A stretch of 11,434 bases of DNA from JBJEFI01 sp051873875 (GCA_051873875.1 JBJEFI010000062.1:1-11434); one strand, 5' to 3'; positions 1 to 6,287 are shown, counted from the first letter of the stretch. The notes: generated by a model from the letters alone, not told the origin. A program made the numbers and translations.

Positions 1-5
1 GTCAC

Positions 6-668
6 ATGAAAAAAGTTGCTAATTTAACGTTTTCAATCTCAAGTCATGAGCCTGTCAGAAAAAACCCAGAAGTTATTGAATTTAGTACGCAGGATAAAAA
101 TACTTCTGTATTACGCTTTCAACTTAAAGAAGGAAAAGAACCATTTAACTTAACGGATATTACTGGAAAAGTATCTTTAAAGATGAAGGATAACAGTCGA
201 TTTGAAGGTAATGCGAAGGTGGTCGATGTAGAAAAGGGGATTGTTGAGTACACAATTACTCCTGAACAAATTAAGCATATTGGTAAGGCTGAAGGTGAGC
301 TAGTCTTAAAAAAGGGCGAGGAAATATTATCAGGCTTATTCTTTAACTTTACCATCAAACCTTCATTGGTTGACAAGGAACTAGAACCAATTAAAGAATT
401 TTACTTAGCTGATTTAGAAGTGGTTAAGAAAGAAGTTACCGCAAGAGCCGCTAAAATCAATGTTGATGTAGCTGCTTTAGGTGCTGAAATTGATAAAAGG
501 ATTGTAGAACTTGAAAACATGGTAAGGAGATTTGAATCAAATGTCGGTCAAGCTACGGTTGTTCAAGTTGAAAATGCACTTACTAATGCTTCTGGTAAGA
601 AATATGCAAGCCTCAAGGCCAGAATGGATTCCCTAGAATCTGGCGACATTGATTTAGGTACATTTTAA
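6..668 (+). CDS. BppU-like phage baseplate upper protein
   Basis: 220-aa protein that resembles the N-terminal domain of BppU-family baseplate upper proteins of Gram-positive siphophages, which anchor receptor-binding proteins to the tail tip. Residues about 1-120 read as alternating beta strands with the family pattern 'NTSVLRFQL..G..PFNLTD..GKVSLKMKD', followed by a 'EGIVEYTIT'-like strand region and 'GKAEGELVL'. Residues about 130-185 are a heptad-rich probable coiled coil, suited to trimerisation. There is no large C-terminal receptor-binding domain, so this is a short version or a stand-alone adaptor. The ATG at base 6 is the first possible start, and its ribosome site lies outside the window. 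It is followed by a strong terminator, so it probably closes the late structural operon. Family call from sequence pattern only. Confidence 0.8.
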   Translation: MKKVANLTFSISSHEPVRKNPEVIEFSTQDKNTSVLRFQLKEGKEPFNLTDITGKVSLKMKDNSRFEGNAKVVDVEKGIVEYTITPEQIKHIGKAEGELVLKKGEEILSGLFFNFTIKPSLVDKELEPIKEFYLADLEVVKKEVTARAAKINVDVAALGAEIDKRIVELENMVRRFESNVGQATVVQVENALTNASGKKYASLKARMDSLESGDIDLGTF

Positions 669-680
669 ATAACTAAAATG

Positions 681-725
681 AAAAGGACTATCCCCCTCCC
701 GCTAGAGAAAAGGATAGTCCTTTTT
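681..725 (+). terminator. Rho-independent terminator after baseplate gene
   Basis: A 13-bp perfect stem (bases 681-693 with 712-724) and an 18-nt loop is followed by a run of T. Its A-rich 5' side may let it work in both directions. It separates the baseplate gene from the next gene. Confidence 0.9.
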
Positions 726-769
726 CGGTATTACTACCATACTCCCATTATACCCCGAGGAGATGGTAA

Positions 770-1207
770 ATGAAACCAAAACTTTCGTCTGGAGTGTTAA
801 TTATGAAAAATAAAGACCATGAGAGAGTCACCATGAAATCTCTTAGCGAGGTGAATGAAATGGAGGGACATCCCTTGGAGAAAATGGTTCAGAATCACGA
901 ACAAAGAATTTTCAAACTTGAACAGAGTTACGATGCATTAGAAAATAAACTTCAAGCTGTAGAAACAGGACAGATGAGAGTTGAAAGTATCTTGCACAGA
1001 GAATTCCAAGAGCAAAAGAATTTGATCAATAAACAACGTGAGGAACAGAATGAACAGAATAAACAATTGCTTCATCATAGCTTAGGTATTAAATCTGGGG
1101 CTCATGATGCCAAGTGGAAACTTATGATGCAAATATTTGGTACAGGTGGTCTTATTGTCACAGTACTTTATTGGATAACTCAATTCCTAGTAAGTGTCGT
1201 AAAATAA
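770..1207 (+). CDS. XhlA-like coiled-coil/TM phage lysis-associated protein
   Basis: 145-aa protein with a long charged coiled coil (residues about 30-105: repeated 'HEQRIFKLEQ', 'EEQNEQNKQ' patterns) followed by one C-terminal membrane segment (about 118-140, 'FGTGGLIVTVLYWITQFLV') and a short basic end. This is the layout of hemolysin XhlA-type and related holin-accessory proteins found next to phage lysis genes. The ATG at 770 is chosen because CGAGGAGATGG lies 6 bp upstream; a second in-frame ATG at 803 has no ribosome site. The gene sits alone between two terminators. No holin or endolysin follows it here, so its lysis role is inferred from architecture and its place beside a tail gene. 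Confidence 0.65.
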   Translation: MKPKLSSGVLIMKNKDHERVTMKSLSEVNEMEGHPLEKMVQNHEQRIFKLEQSYDALENKLQAVETGQMRVESILHREFQEQKNLINKQREEQNEQNKQLLHHSLGIKSGAHDAKWKLMMQIFGTGGLIVTVLYWITQFLVSVVK

Positions 1208-1214
1208 CAATCAT

Positions 1215-1247
1215 GCTCTATCCATTCAATGGGTAGGGCTTTTTTTA
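1215..1247 (+). terminator. Terminator between convergent genes
   Basis: 10-bp stem (1215-1224 with 1230-1239, including two G-U pairs) with loop TTCAA and a T run at 1240-1246. It lies between the XhlA-like gene and the end of the leftward XRE gene. Confidence 0.85.
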
Positions 1248-1454
1248 TTTTTCTTCTCTTATAACTTCATACAAATCCCCTATATTACATTCCAATATTT
1301 CCGCAAGTAAAAAGCACTCTGGAATAGACGGGTAACTCTTTCCTGTACACCAATTAGAAATAGTGTTTCTGCTTTTCCCAAAGTGAGAGCGTATGTATTC
1401 CCTTTTGTATCTCGATTGATCAATTAATATCCCTATATTTGATTTAAGTTTCAT
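1245..1454 (-). CDS. Small XRE-family HTH regulator
   Basis: 69-aa Cro/CI-type DNA-binding protein. The helix-turn-helix covers residues about 8-62: 'KSRNTISNWCTGKSYPSIPECFLLAEILECNIGDLY' in pieces shows the recognition helix and the usual 'A..L.C.IGDLYE' end. There is no other domain. The ATG at 1454 is preferred over a GTG at 1463 because a GGTGAT ribosome site lies just upstream of 1454. It is divergent from the small membrane protein/FtsK block, and the spacer between them carries overlapping ATTTGA-type half-sites (1506-1538), so it probably represses that block and perhaps itself (inference). Confidence 0.85.
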   Translation of the reverse strand: MKLKSNIGILIDQSRYKREYIRSHFGKSRNTISNWCTGKSYPSIPECFLLAEILECNIGDLYEVIREEK

Positions 1455-1505
1455 AAATATCACCTACTAAATATATTCGCTTTAACTTGGTCATATCCTT
1501 TCATT

Positions 1506-1538
1506 ATTTGATTGTGATAACGATTCAAATTTAATTTG
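1506..1538. promoter_or_regulatory. Candidate operator with overlapping inverted repeats
   Basis: A 25-bp imperfect inverted repeat (ATTTGA at 1506-1511, TCAAAT at 1525-1530) overlaps a perfect 13-bp palindrome CAAATTTAATTTG (1526-1538). The site lies between the divergent XRE gene and the small membrane protein gene. Assignment as the XRE operator is inference. Confidence 0.45.
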
Positions 1539-1603
1539 GATAGACAGGCAATATTAACTCTCTTATCCATACAATGAATTATGCAAAGAAGGGAGAGATT
1601 CAT

Positions 1604-1771
1604 ATGTTAGTAGTCGGATTAACAGGTGCTTCTTTAATTACAGTGGGATTGCTTCAAAAGAGAGGTATCCAATTAAATGAAGACATGATTAAGATTACTC
1701 TGACTTGTGCCACATATGGAGGACTATTATATATTCTCAAAATTGCCAGTAAATTATTCCTTCCGTTGTAG
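1604..1771 (+). CDS. Small two-TM membrane protein
   Basis: 55-aa hydrophobic protein with two probable membrane segments: residues about 2-18 ('LVVGLTGASLITVGLL') and about 29-50 ('KITLTCATYGGLLYILKIA'), joined by a short polar loop 'QKRGIQLNEDM'. The ATG at 1604 is chosen because AAGGGAGAG lies 8 bp upstream; the longer reading from 1574 has no ribosome site. It is the first gene of the block that leads to the FtsK-like ATPase, which itself starts with a membrane segment, so a membrane-partner role is possible. I do not recognise a named family. Confidence 0.65.
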   Translation: MLVVGLTGASLITVGLLQKRGIQLNEDMIKITLTCATYGGLLYILKIASKLFLPL

Positions 1772-1825
1772 ACAATTATCAGATAACTGAATATTGAATT
1801 GACTACACAATTGAGATACCTGATA

Positions 1826-1960
1826 ATGCCGAAAATTCCGCCAACCGCAAAGAAAAGAAGGGAAGGGGGAGGAGGATGCGATAGCAGTTCCATTGTCATT
1901 GAAGCCTACAATGTACGAATAAAAGCTACTATATCAATGATGGAAGTATACATTGAATAA
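1826..1960 (+). CDS. Possible 44-aa Gly-rich small protein
   Basis: Open frame of 44 codons filling the gap between the small membrane protein and FtsK. The product has a Pro/Lys-rich start (MPKIPPTAKKRRE), a GGGGCDSSS linker and an ordered-looking C-terminal half (SIVIEAYNVRIKATISMMEV). The balanced composition and amphipathic tail look like protein rather than noise, and without it this stretch would be empty. Against it, the ribosome site is weak (GAGATA upstream) and the strand opposite also has an open frame. No family recognised. Confidence 0.4.
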   Translation: MPKIPPTAKKRREGGGGCDSSSIVIEAYNVRIKATISMMEVYIE

Positions 1961-2016
1961 TTCACATGCTGAACACTTATAGGAAGTATACAAAGTATAA
2001 GAGAGGGAAGTGGTCA

Positions 2017-3156
2017 ATGATGATTGAATGGCTTATCCCATTAGGCATACTAGGGGCAGGACTTGTACCAAAAGGGAAGAAAACGGATGAGAAGAAGATC
2101 AATTTGGTATTTGAAAATTTGGGGATTGGGATTAAAAAGGGAGACAAAATACTTTATCCCAACATGGTAAATAAGGAAATGGATGAAGAGAAAGCAGTCT
2201 ATATCTATACCCTTCCCATAGGCTTGAAATCTGATACATGTAAGGATTTACCCATTGGCGAAGCTTTAAATAAGGAAGTGGATATATCGTTTGATGGAGT
2301 ACTTAGAATCGCTGTTTACAACAAGGAGATACCTAGCAAGTGGAAGTATGATGAAACGCTCCTGAAGCCCCATACATGGCTTATACCAGTCGGTAAGAAC
2401 CATGAAGGTATACTGTACCATGACTTTGACAAATACCCTCATATGCTCTGTGGAGGTGCTACACGATATGGTAAGACAGTCTTTCTCAAAAATACATTTT
2501 ATTCGCTGCTCATGAATCAAATGGAGAATGTAGAATTTTATATACTCGACTTAAAAGGTGGATTAGAGTTTGGTAAATATGCTGGATTACCACAGGTGAA
2601 AGGCGTTGCCAGTGACCTATATGAAGCAGGAGAGATGCTTTATGAGATTAGTGAGCGTATTGATCAATTGAAGAAAACATTCCGTAAGAATGGCTTTACG
2701 AACGTTGTAGACACTCCTATTAAGAAACGTACCTTTATCATTGTTGATGAAGGGGCAGAATTATCTCCTATTATAATTAAGAATAAAAATGATAAACCAA
2801 TTGCTAATCATTGTCAGGCTGTATTGAGTGAAATCGCTCGTATTGGTGGAGGATTGGGTATGAGGTTAATTTACTGTACTCAATATCCTGTTAAGGATAC
2901 TGTACCTATGCAGGTTAAAATGAACATTGTCGCCCGTGTATCCTTTTTGGCTACTGCTACAGTCGGGAGTATGGTTATCCTTGATGAAACAGGTGCAGAA
3001 GACCTGCCAACTATTCCAGGTAGGGGAATTTATAAAGTAGATAAAAGTCGTGTGATTCAAGCACCGTATATTAATGACAAGTATATGCACAAGCAAATGG
3101 GGGAGAGAAACAATGAAATCACAAGAGAGAGTGGAAAGCCTGTTAATGACTATTGA
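2017..3156 (+). CDS. FtsK/SpoIIIE-type DNA translocase ATPase
   Basis: 379-aa ATPase of the FtsK/SpoIIIE/T4CP class, which pumps or couples DNA using ATP. A short N-terminal membrane segment (residues 2-18, 'IEWLIPLGILGAGLVP') is followed by a linker and the motor domain. Walker A is GATRYGKT at about 147-154, with 'PHMLCGGATRYGKTVFL' around it. Walker B is TFIIVDEGAEL at about 239-249, and 'GMRLIYCTQYP' is the sensor/arginine-motif region. There is no gamma DNA-recognition domain, and it is much shorter than chromosomal FtsK (over 700 aa), so it matches phage, plasmid and ICE coupling-type versions. ATG 2017 is chosen because AGAGAGGGAAG precedes it; the frame opens earlier, at 1966, without a ribosome site. 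It overlaps the next gene by 44 bp, so the two are translationally coupled. Confidence 0.9.
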   Translation: MMIEWLIPLGILGAGLVPKGKKTDEKKINLVFENLGIGIKKGDKILYPNMVNKEMDEEKAVYIYTLPIGLKSDTCKDLPIGEALNKEVDISFDGVLRIAVYNKEIPSKWKYDETLLKPHTWLIPVGKNHEGILYHDFDKYPHMLCGGATRYGKTVFLKNTFYSLLMNQMENVEFYILDLKGGLEFGKYAGLPQVKGVASDLYEAGEMLYEISERIDQLKKTFRKNGFTNVVDTPIKKRTFIIVDEGAELSPIIIKNKNDKPIANHCQAVLSEIARIGGGLGMRLIYCTQYPVKDTVPMQVKMNIVARVSFLATATVGSMVILDETGAEDLPTIPGRGIYKVDKSRVIQAPYINDKYMHKQMGERNNEITRESGKPVNDY

Positions 3157-3742
3157 TCAATTAGGTGTAGCTAAGATTAAACATTTACAAATGAAGCATA
3201 ATCTGAAGTCATATAGGAATGCTTGCCGAGTGATTAAACAATTGTCTCCATATGTAAATGAGACTTTCTTCAATAAAGAAAAGGTTATCTATTTGAATAA
3301 GAATGGTCGTAACCTGATTGGGTCTGATAAGGAAGTAAAAAGTACTGCTGCATTAGAGCATTCATTATTAAGGAATGAAGTTTATCTGCATTTAAATTCT
3401 CCTATTGACTGGAAAACAGAATATCCCATTGAATCAAACAATACTCCTACATGGATGCAAGCAAGCGGAATTAAAGTTGCACAAAGTAAGAAGCTGATTA
3501 GTGATGCTGTTTACAGTCGGAATGGTGTACATCATTTTGTTGAGATTGATAATACAAGGCACATGATAGACAATCACCATAAATTAAAAACTTATGCCGA
3601 GATTATCCCTAAGTTAAGCTATGGTAAAAATTATTCACTTCAGATATATACAACTACACCTGACCGTAAGAGGAAGTTTGAAAAGTGGGCAAAGGAATTA
3701 AAGTTAAAATGTGAAGTGAAAATATTCAATGAAATTAGATAA
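3113..3742 (+). CDS. Replication-relaxation family protein
   Basis: 209-aa protein matching the plasmid/phage replication-relaxation family (Replic_Relax, linked in the family description to plasmid replication and DNA relaxation). Residues 1-65 form a winged-helix-like DNA-binding region ('LLMTIDQLGVAKIKHLQ', 'NACRVIKQLSPYV', 'VIYLNKNGRNLIGS'). Residues about 125-165 hold a nuclease-like pattern: D131, then V-E-I-D at 143-146, then Lys in 'HHKLKTYAEI', reminiscent of D-ExD-K folds; catalytic use is inference. ATG 3113 follows GGGGGAGAG inside the end of the FtsK gene, giving a 44-bp overlap. FtsK plus a replication-relaxation gene is a plasmid-like pair, comparable in logic to coupling protein plus relaxase. 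Confidence 0.8.
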   Translation: MKSQERVESLLMTIDQLGVAKIKHLQMKHNLKSYRNACRVIKQLSPYVNETFFNKEKVIYLNKNGRNLIGSDKEVKSTAALEHSLLRNEVYLHLNSPIDWKTEYPIESNNTPTWMQASGIKVAQSKKLISDAVYSRNGVHHFVEIDNTRHMIDNHHKLKTYAEIIPKLSYGKNYSLQIYTTTPDRKRKFEKWAKELKLKCEVKIFNEIR

Positions 3743-3750
3743 AAAATAAA

Positions 3751-3780
3751 CCACCTATAAATTAGGTGGCTTTTTCTTTT
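3751..3780. terminator. Bidirectional terminator
   Basis: Perfect 7-bp stem CCACCTA/TAGGTGG (3751-3757, 3763-3769) with loop TAAAT, T-rich on its right and A-rich on its left. It serves the convergent replication-relaxation and XRE genes, and the hairpin overlaps the XRE stop codon. Confidence 0.85.
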
Positions 3781-4016
3781 GTTTCTATAAACTCGACAAC
3801 CTCTTCAATATTACAGTCCAGATATTCGCAAATTAGTCCTATAACATCCAAAGCAACATATTCCCCATGTGTCATTTTGGCAAGAGTGGAAGGTGATATG
3901 CCCAATTCATTTCTCAAATGGTTTCTAGTTTTATCCCTTTTGATCAATGTAATTTCCATTGGTTTGTATGATGGAACGATTCGTTCAGGCTTTCTTCTCT
4001 GTTTTTTAGATACCAT
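3762..4016 (-). CDS. XRE-family HTH regulator
   Basis: 84-aa single-domain Cro/CI-type regulator. A basic N-terminal arm (MVSKKQRRKPER) precedes the helix-turn-helix at residues about 22-80. The pattern 'TRNHLRNELGISPSTLAKMTHGEYVALDVIGLICEYLDCNIEEVVEF' (in segments) is typical of the small Cro-like HTH_26 group, with 'ICEYLDC' marking the last helix. The start is supported by AAGGGG upstream on the minus strand. It diverges from the 4192-4667 genes, and the intergenic space has a good leftward promoter and GTAC-type palindromes, so repression of the rightward genes and of itself is likely (inference). Confidence 0.85.
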   Translation of the reverse strand: MVSKKQRRKPERIVPSYKPMEITLIKRDKTRNHLRNELGISPSTLAKMTHGEYVALDVIGLICEYLDCNIEEVVEFIETKEKAT

Positions 4017-4047
4017 ATTAAACCCCTTTCTTACTTATCTAAAACAA

Positions 4048-4077
4048 ATTATAGCATAAATAATACATAAAGTTTAA
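4048..4077 (-). promoter_or_regulatory. Leftward promoter for XRE gene
   Basis: On the minus strand an extended -10 TGCTATAAT (complement of 4048-4056) with -35-like TTAAAC (complement of 4072-4077), spacing 18. It lies 32 bp upstream of the XRE start. Confidence 0.65.
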
Positions 4078-4110
4078 CTTCTCGAAAAAAATTCAAAAAA
4101 GTACTTTACA

Positions 4111-4160
4111 AGTATTTCCTTATGTTGTATATTTAGTACAAGAAGTACAACAAGTTGTAC
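4111..4160 (+). promoter_or_regulatory. Operator cluster / rightward promoter region
   Basis: Contains a perfect inverted repeat GTACAAC-AA-GTTGTAC (4145-4160) and a looser TTGTA...TACAA pair (4125-4141). TTTACA at 4115-4120 is 16 bp from TACAAG at 4137-4142, a possible sigma-A promoter for the gene at 4192. The XRE protein encoded next door is the natural binder (inference). Confidence 0.5.
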
Positions 4161-4171
4161 ATCAAACCAAA

Positions 4172-4187
4172 AAACAAAGGGAGAGAT
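4172..4187 (+). repeat. Repeated 16-bp translation-start element (copy 1)
   Basis: AAACAAAGGGAGAGAT is found identically upstream of three genes: here before 4192, at 8508-8523 before 8530, and at 8755-8770 before 8777. It contains the GGGAGAG ribosome site, but the conserved part extends beyond it. Confidence 0.7.
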
Positions 4188-4191
4188 TAAG

Positions 4192-4437
4192 ATGGAAAAC
4201 AAAACTATGGTGAAAGAAGAAACTAAAACTTACGAGGTATTCACACAAATCAAATTGGATGTATCTTTGAAAGTTGAAGCGGGCAGTGAATTGGAAGCAA
4301 TAATCAAAGGTCAGCAACAACTATCAGGAGAATCCCTTACAGATGCTTTACTAACACTTATCACGAATAGCAACAAGGTTGTAACTCCACAAGTACACAT
4401 GATTAGTAACGCTGGCTTAGAAGTATTCGAGGACTAA
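4192..4437 (+). CDS. Small phage protein of unknown function
   Basis: 81-aa protein, first of a two-gene unit. The ribosome site is GGGAGAG inside the repeated 16-bp element, with ATG 4192 clear. A polar start is followed by a strand 'YEVFTQIKLDVSLKVEA' and then 'GSELEAIIKGQQQL'. This strand followed by a 'seleAi' helix pattern recurs in small phage alpha/beta proteins. It is acidic at the end (LEVFED). No catalytic motif, membrane segment or known family is evident. It is likely controlled by the divergent XRE gene, which suggests early expression on induction (inference). Confidence 0.7.
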   Translation: MENKTMVKEETKTYEVFTQIKLDVSLKVEAGSELEAIIKGQQQLSGESLTDALLTLITNSNKVVTPQVHMISNAGLEVFED

Positions 4438-4442
4438 GCAAA

Positions 4443-4667
4443 ATGAAACCTACATACAGATGTGAACGTTCAGGATTTGCATTTACAGCCACAATAACTG
4501 ACGGATTACCAAAAGTTATGGTTGAAATTCCAGGAAGGCTGGATGAGGTGCATTATAACGAGTTATCCTTCACACAAATAAGAAACCTTATTCCTAAACC
4601 GATTGCCCGCATGATTGAGAAAGTTATGTGGGAGCAAAGAAATAGGACTCCATCTGTAGCGAGATGA
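4443..4667 (+). CDS. Small protein of unknown function
   Basis: 74-aa protein starting 5 bp after the previous stop, so in the same operon; GAGGAC at the end of the previous gene may be its ribosome site. The first half is strand-rich ('YRCERSGFAFTATITDGLPKVMVEIPG'). The second half is a probable amphipathic helix with 'FTQIRNLIPKPIARMIEKVMWEQ' (in segments) and a basic tail. Only one Cys is present near the start, so no zinc site. No family recognised. Confidence 0.65.
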   Translation: MKPTYRCERSGFAFTATITDGLPKVMVEIPGRLDEVHYNELSFTQIRNLIPKPIARMIEKVMWEQRNRTPSVAR

Positions 4668-4710
4668 AGCCCCTAATAAAGAGATATTGGTTCATATAGA
4701 TTATACCATG

Positions 4711-4741
4711 AACAGGTCGGAAATCCGACTTGTTTTTTTTG
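4711..4741 (+). terminator. Terminator
   Basis: Stem CAGGTCGG/CCGACTTG (4713-4720 with 4725-4732, one G-U) with a 4-nt loop and eight T. Ends the 4192-4667 operon. Confidence 0.9.
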
Positions 4742-4805
4742 TGTGTTTATTAATAGGACAAACCAGTTTCTACATATTTATATAGCGAGTGGAAGGAGGA
4801 AGTAA

Positions 4806-4940
4806 ATGATCATTAAAAATGAAACTTATTCAAATGTCCATATTATCAATTGGCTTAAAGATAAATTAGTGGAATACCACATAGATAAATATGGGGAAAA
4901 TTGCATAGTTGTAGATAAAAACGAACCTGACAAATATTAG
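4806..4940 (+). CDS. 44-aa small protein, paralogue of ORF 6930-7082
   Basis: 44-codon ORF with an excellent ribosome site (AAGGAGGA, 5 bp before the ATG). The product begins MIIKNETY and contains 'NWLKDKLVEYH' and 'KYGENCIVVDKN'. It aligns without gaps to the product of 6930-7082, with 19 of 40 positions identical: N-E-T-Y, W-L, K-L-V, Y-H, G-E, C, V and K are shared. Selection on two diverged copies argues strongly that it is a real protein. Function unknown: a soluble alpha/beta miniprotein with one conserved Cys. It lies alone between two terminators, directly upstream of the recombinase, and its stop codon lies inside the terminator stem. Confidence 0.75.
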   Translation: MIIKNETYSNVHIINWLKDKLVEYHIDKYGENCIVVDKNEPDKY

Positions 4941-4953
4941 GTTCTTTCTTTTT
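4923..4953 (+). terminator. Terminator overlapping the small ORF stop codon
   Basis: Stem GAACCT/AGGTTC (4923-4928, 4939-4944) with a 10-nt loop and a T-rich tail. The TAG at 4938-4940 enters the right arm, so ribosomes finishing the ORF would melt the hairpin, linking termination to translation. Confidence 0.65.
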
Positions 4954-4957
4954 GGTT

Positions 4958-4974
4958 AATTGTAATTTACAATT
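4958..4974. promoter_or_regulatory. Palindromic operator upstream of recombinase
   Basis: Perfect palindrome AATTGTAA-T-TTACAATT, with a further TTGTAA half-site near 4985. It is 40 bp upstream of the recombinase start, where it would cover a promoter. The binder is unknown. Confidence 0.5.
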
Positions 4975-5013
4975 GGCTGTAAGCATTGTAAAAACTTGCA
5001 AAGGATGATGAGA

Positions 5014-5700
5014 TTGTCATTAGCTAATGAACCATATAATGTATTAGCAAAGTCGATTCCAGTGGCTATATATGCCCGTGTAAGCTCTGATATGCAAGCT
5101 AAGGGCGATAGTATTCCCCATCAGATTTCTCATGCTAGGGATGCCATACTACGCTTAGGAAAGGAGTATTACAATGATGAATCGCTAATTTATATAGACG
5201 AAGCTTTATCAGGTTATTACACTAGCTTGTTACAACGTCCAGCTATTCAGAGACTTATTAATGATGCTAAAGAAGGACGCTTCAAAGTCATTATTTTTAA
5301 GGAAATTACCCGTTTAGGTCGTGACCCTGAAGAGAATATGAAAATACCTAACCTTCTTAATTCATATGGTGTACGTGTCCTATCTGTTAATGATGGATAT
5401 GATTCTGATAATCCTGATACAAAAATTGTCTTTTCCTTGCAATCCGTTTTAGCGGAAAAAGAATCTGACAGGTTGGGTAGCAGGGTTTCAGTCGGTTATC
5501 GTGAAAAAGCTCGTTCTGGCAAATGGTCTACGGTAGCTCCTTATGGTTACACTTTGGATGATAATTTTAAACTTCAAATTAATGAAGATAAAGCAGAAGT
5601 TGTTCGTACTATGTATGATATGTATGTAAATAAACGTATTGGTACGGAATTGATCGCTAAACATTTAAATGAAAAAGGTATTCCTTCTCCTAAAGGATTG
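5014..5700 (+). CDS. Large serine recombinase, 5' part (runs into gap)
   Basis: N-terminal 229 residues of a large serine recombinase/integrase, which joins attP and attB through a Ser-DNA intermediate. The resolvase domain (about 15-165) has 'AIYARVSSDMQ' with catalytic Ser24 next to Arg22, 'GDSIPHQ', 'IIFKEITRLGRD' with the second active-site arginines, and 'EKESDRLGSRVSVGYREKA' as the connecting helix. The recombinase domain then starts ('APYGYTLDDNF', 'EAVVR'-type 'EVVRTMYDMYV', 'GIPSPKG') and is cut by the N run. The start is uncertain: TTG 5014 is well spaced from AAAGGA at 5000-5005; ATG 5005 and 5008 are too close to it, and TTG 4996 has no ribosome site. Family certain, exact start not. 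Confidence 0.9.
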
Positions 5701-5800
5701 NNNNNNNNNNNNNNNNNNNNNNNNNNNNNNNNNNNNNNNNNNNNNNNNNNNNNNNNNNNNNNNNNNNNNNNNNNNNNNNNNNNNNNNNNNNNNNNNNNNN
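5701..5800. other. 100-N assembly gap inside recombinase
   Basis: Exactly 100 N, the usual placeholder for unknown length. The two sides are in different frames across it, and the end of the recombinase domain and the zinc-ribbon region are missing, so the true length is probably several hundred bases (inference from usual recombinase size). Confidence 0.95.
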
Positions 5801-6187
5801 CATGTAGAAGGAAAAATTGAAATAAATTCACTGCAGCAAAAACTTGAAAAGTTAGGTAAAGAAAAGAAGCAACTTACTGGCAGTCAATTGAGGATGACAC
5901 AAGAACGTGAATTATATACGGATGAATCATTTAGAGAAGTCATGTTAGGTATCCGCAAGAAAATTGAAAATGTGGAATCGCAGATTGATCTTGTTCATTC
6001 TCAAATTAAAGAAATAAGCAGTCGAAATACAAACCTGTCTTTCATTTCTGACTTAATCGACCAATTGAATGAAATGGATATAAATGACCATGTTAGCTTG
6101 AGGGCATTCTTTCATGATTTAATAGAAGAAATTGAAATACAGGATAAGAATACAATCGGAAATATCACGTACAAATATACACTTTAA
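5801..6187 (+). CDS. Large serine recombinase, 3' part (after gap)
   Basis: 128 C-terminal residues open from the gap edge to the stop at 6185-6187. The Lys/Glu-rich heptads 'INSLQQKLEKLGKEKKQL' and 'IRKKIENVESQIDLVHSQIKEI' form the coiled coil typical of serine integrases, which mediates synapsis and directionality. A terminal 'LRAFFHDLIEEIEIQDKN' segment matches the usual beta-rich end 'lr.ll..lie.I.i'. The part that should precede it, with the Cys-rich zinc ribbon, lies in the gap. The frame differs from the 5' part only because the gap length is arbitrary. A separate gene is possible but unlikely. Confidence 0.85.
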   Translation, partial: HVEGKIEINSLQQKLEKLGKEKKQLTGSQLRMTQERELYTDESFREVMLGIRKKIENVESQIDLVHSQIKEISSRNTNLSFISDLIDQLNEMDINDHVSLRAFFHDLIEEIEIQDKNTIGNITYKYTL

Positions 6188-6191
6188 TCTT

Positions 6192-6243
6192 TATAGTTAA
6201 TTAAGGAACAAGCGGCTTGTAGTACATTCCTTAATTAACTATA
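6192..6243. repeat. 17+17 bp perfect inverted repeat; candidate attachment or resolution site
   Basis: TATAGTTAATTAAGGAA (6192-6208) and its exact complement TTCCTTAATTAACTATA (6227-6243) flank an 18-bp centre. The centre itself contains CAAG-CGG-CTTG and TGTA-G-TACA. The 52-bp total and position right after the recombinase gene fit an attP- or res-type site (inference). It is not needed as a terminator, because a standard one follows at 6258. Serine-integrase attP arms are usually less perfect, so another protein-binding role is possible. Confidence 0.5.
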
Positions 6244-6257
6244 GAGCATAAAAAGAG

Positions 6258-6287
6258 AGAAGCCCTATTCTAAAGGCTTCTTTTTTT
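6258..6287. terminator. Bidirectional terminator
   Basis: Stem AGAAGCC/GGCTTCT (6258-6264, 6275-6281), T run to the right, A/G-rich to the left. Lies between convergent recombinase and repressor genes and overlaps the repressor stop codon. Confidence 0.9.

Noticed and set aside
119..376. Open frame on the minus strand inside the baseplate gene
   Set aside because: Shadow of the real + strand gene; no ribosome site and a low-complexity Ser/Pro/Phe-rich product.
1654..1899. 81-aa minus-strand frame with PPPP and hydrophobic segments
   Set aside because: Antisense to the small membrane protein and the Gly-rich ORF; the Pro run is the complement of a purine-rich tract; no ribosome site.
2266..3096. 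Minus-strand frames inside the FtsK gene
   Set aside because: Antisense shadows of a gene with intact Walker A and B motifs.
3766..4059. 97-aa plus-strand frame opposite the XRE gene
   Set aside because: Antisense of a clear HTH protein; starts within the terminator and has no ribosome site.
5014..6187. Natural frameshift in the recombinase
   Set aside because: The frame change lies across an N run of arbitrary length, so it carries no information.
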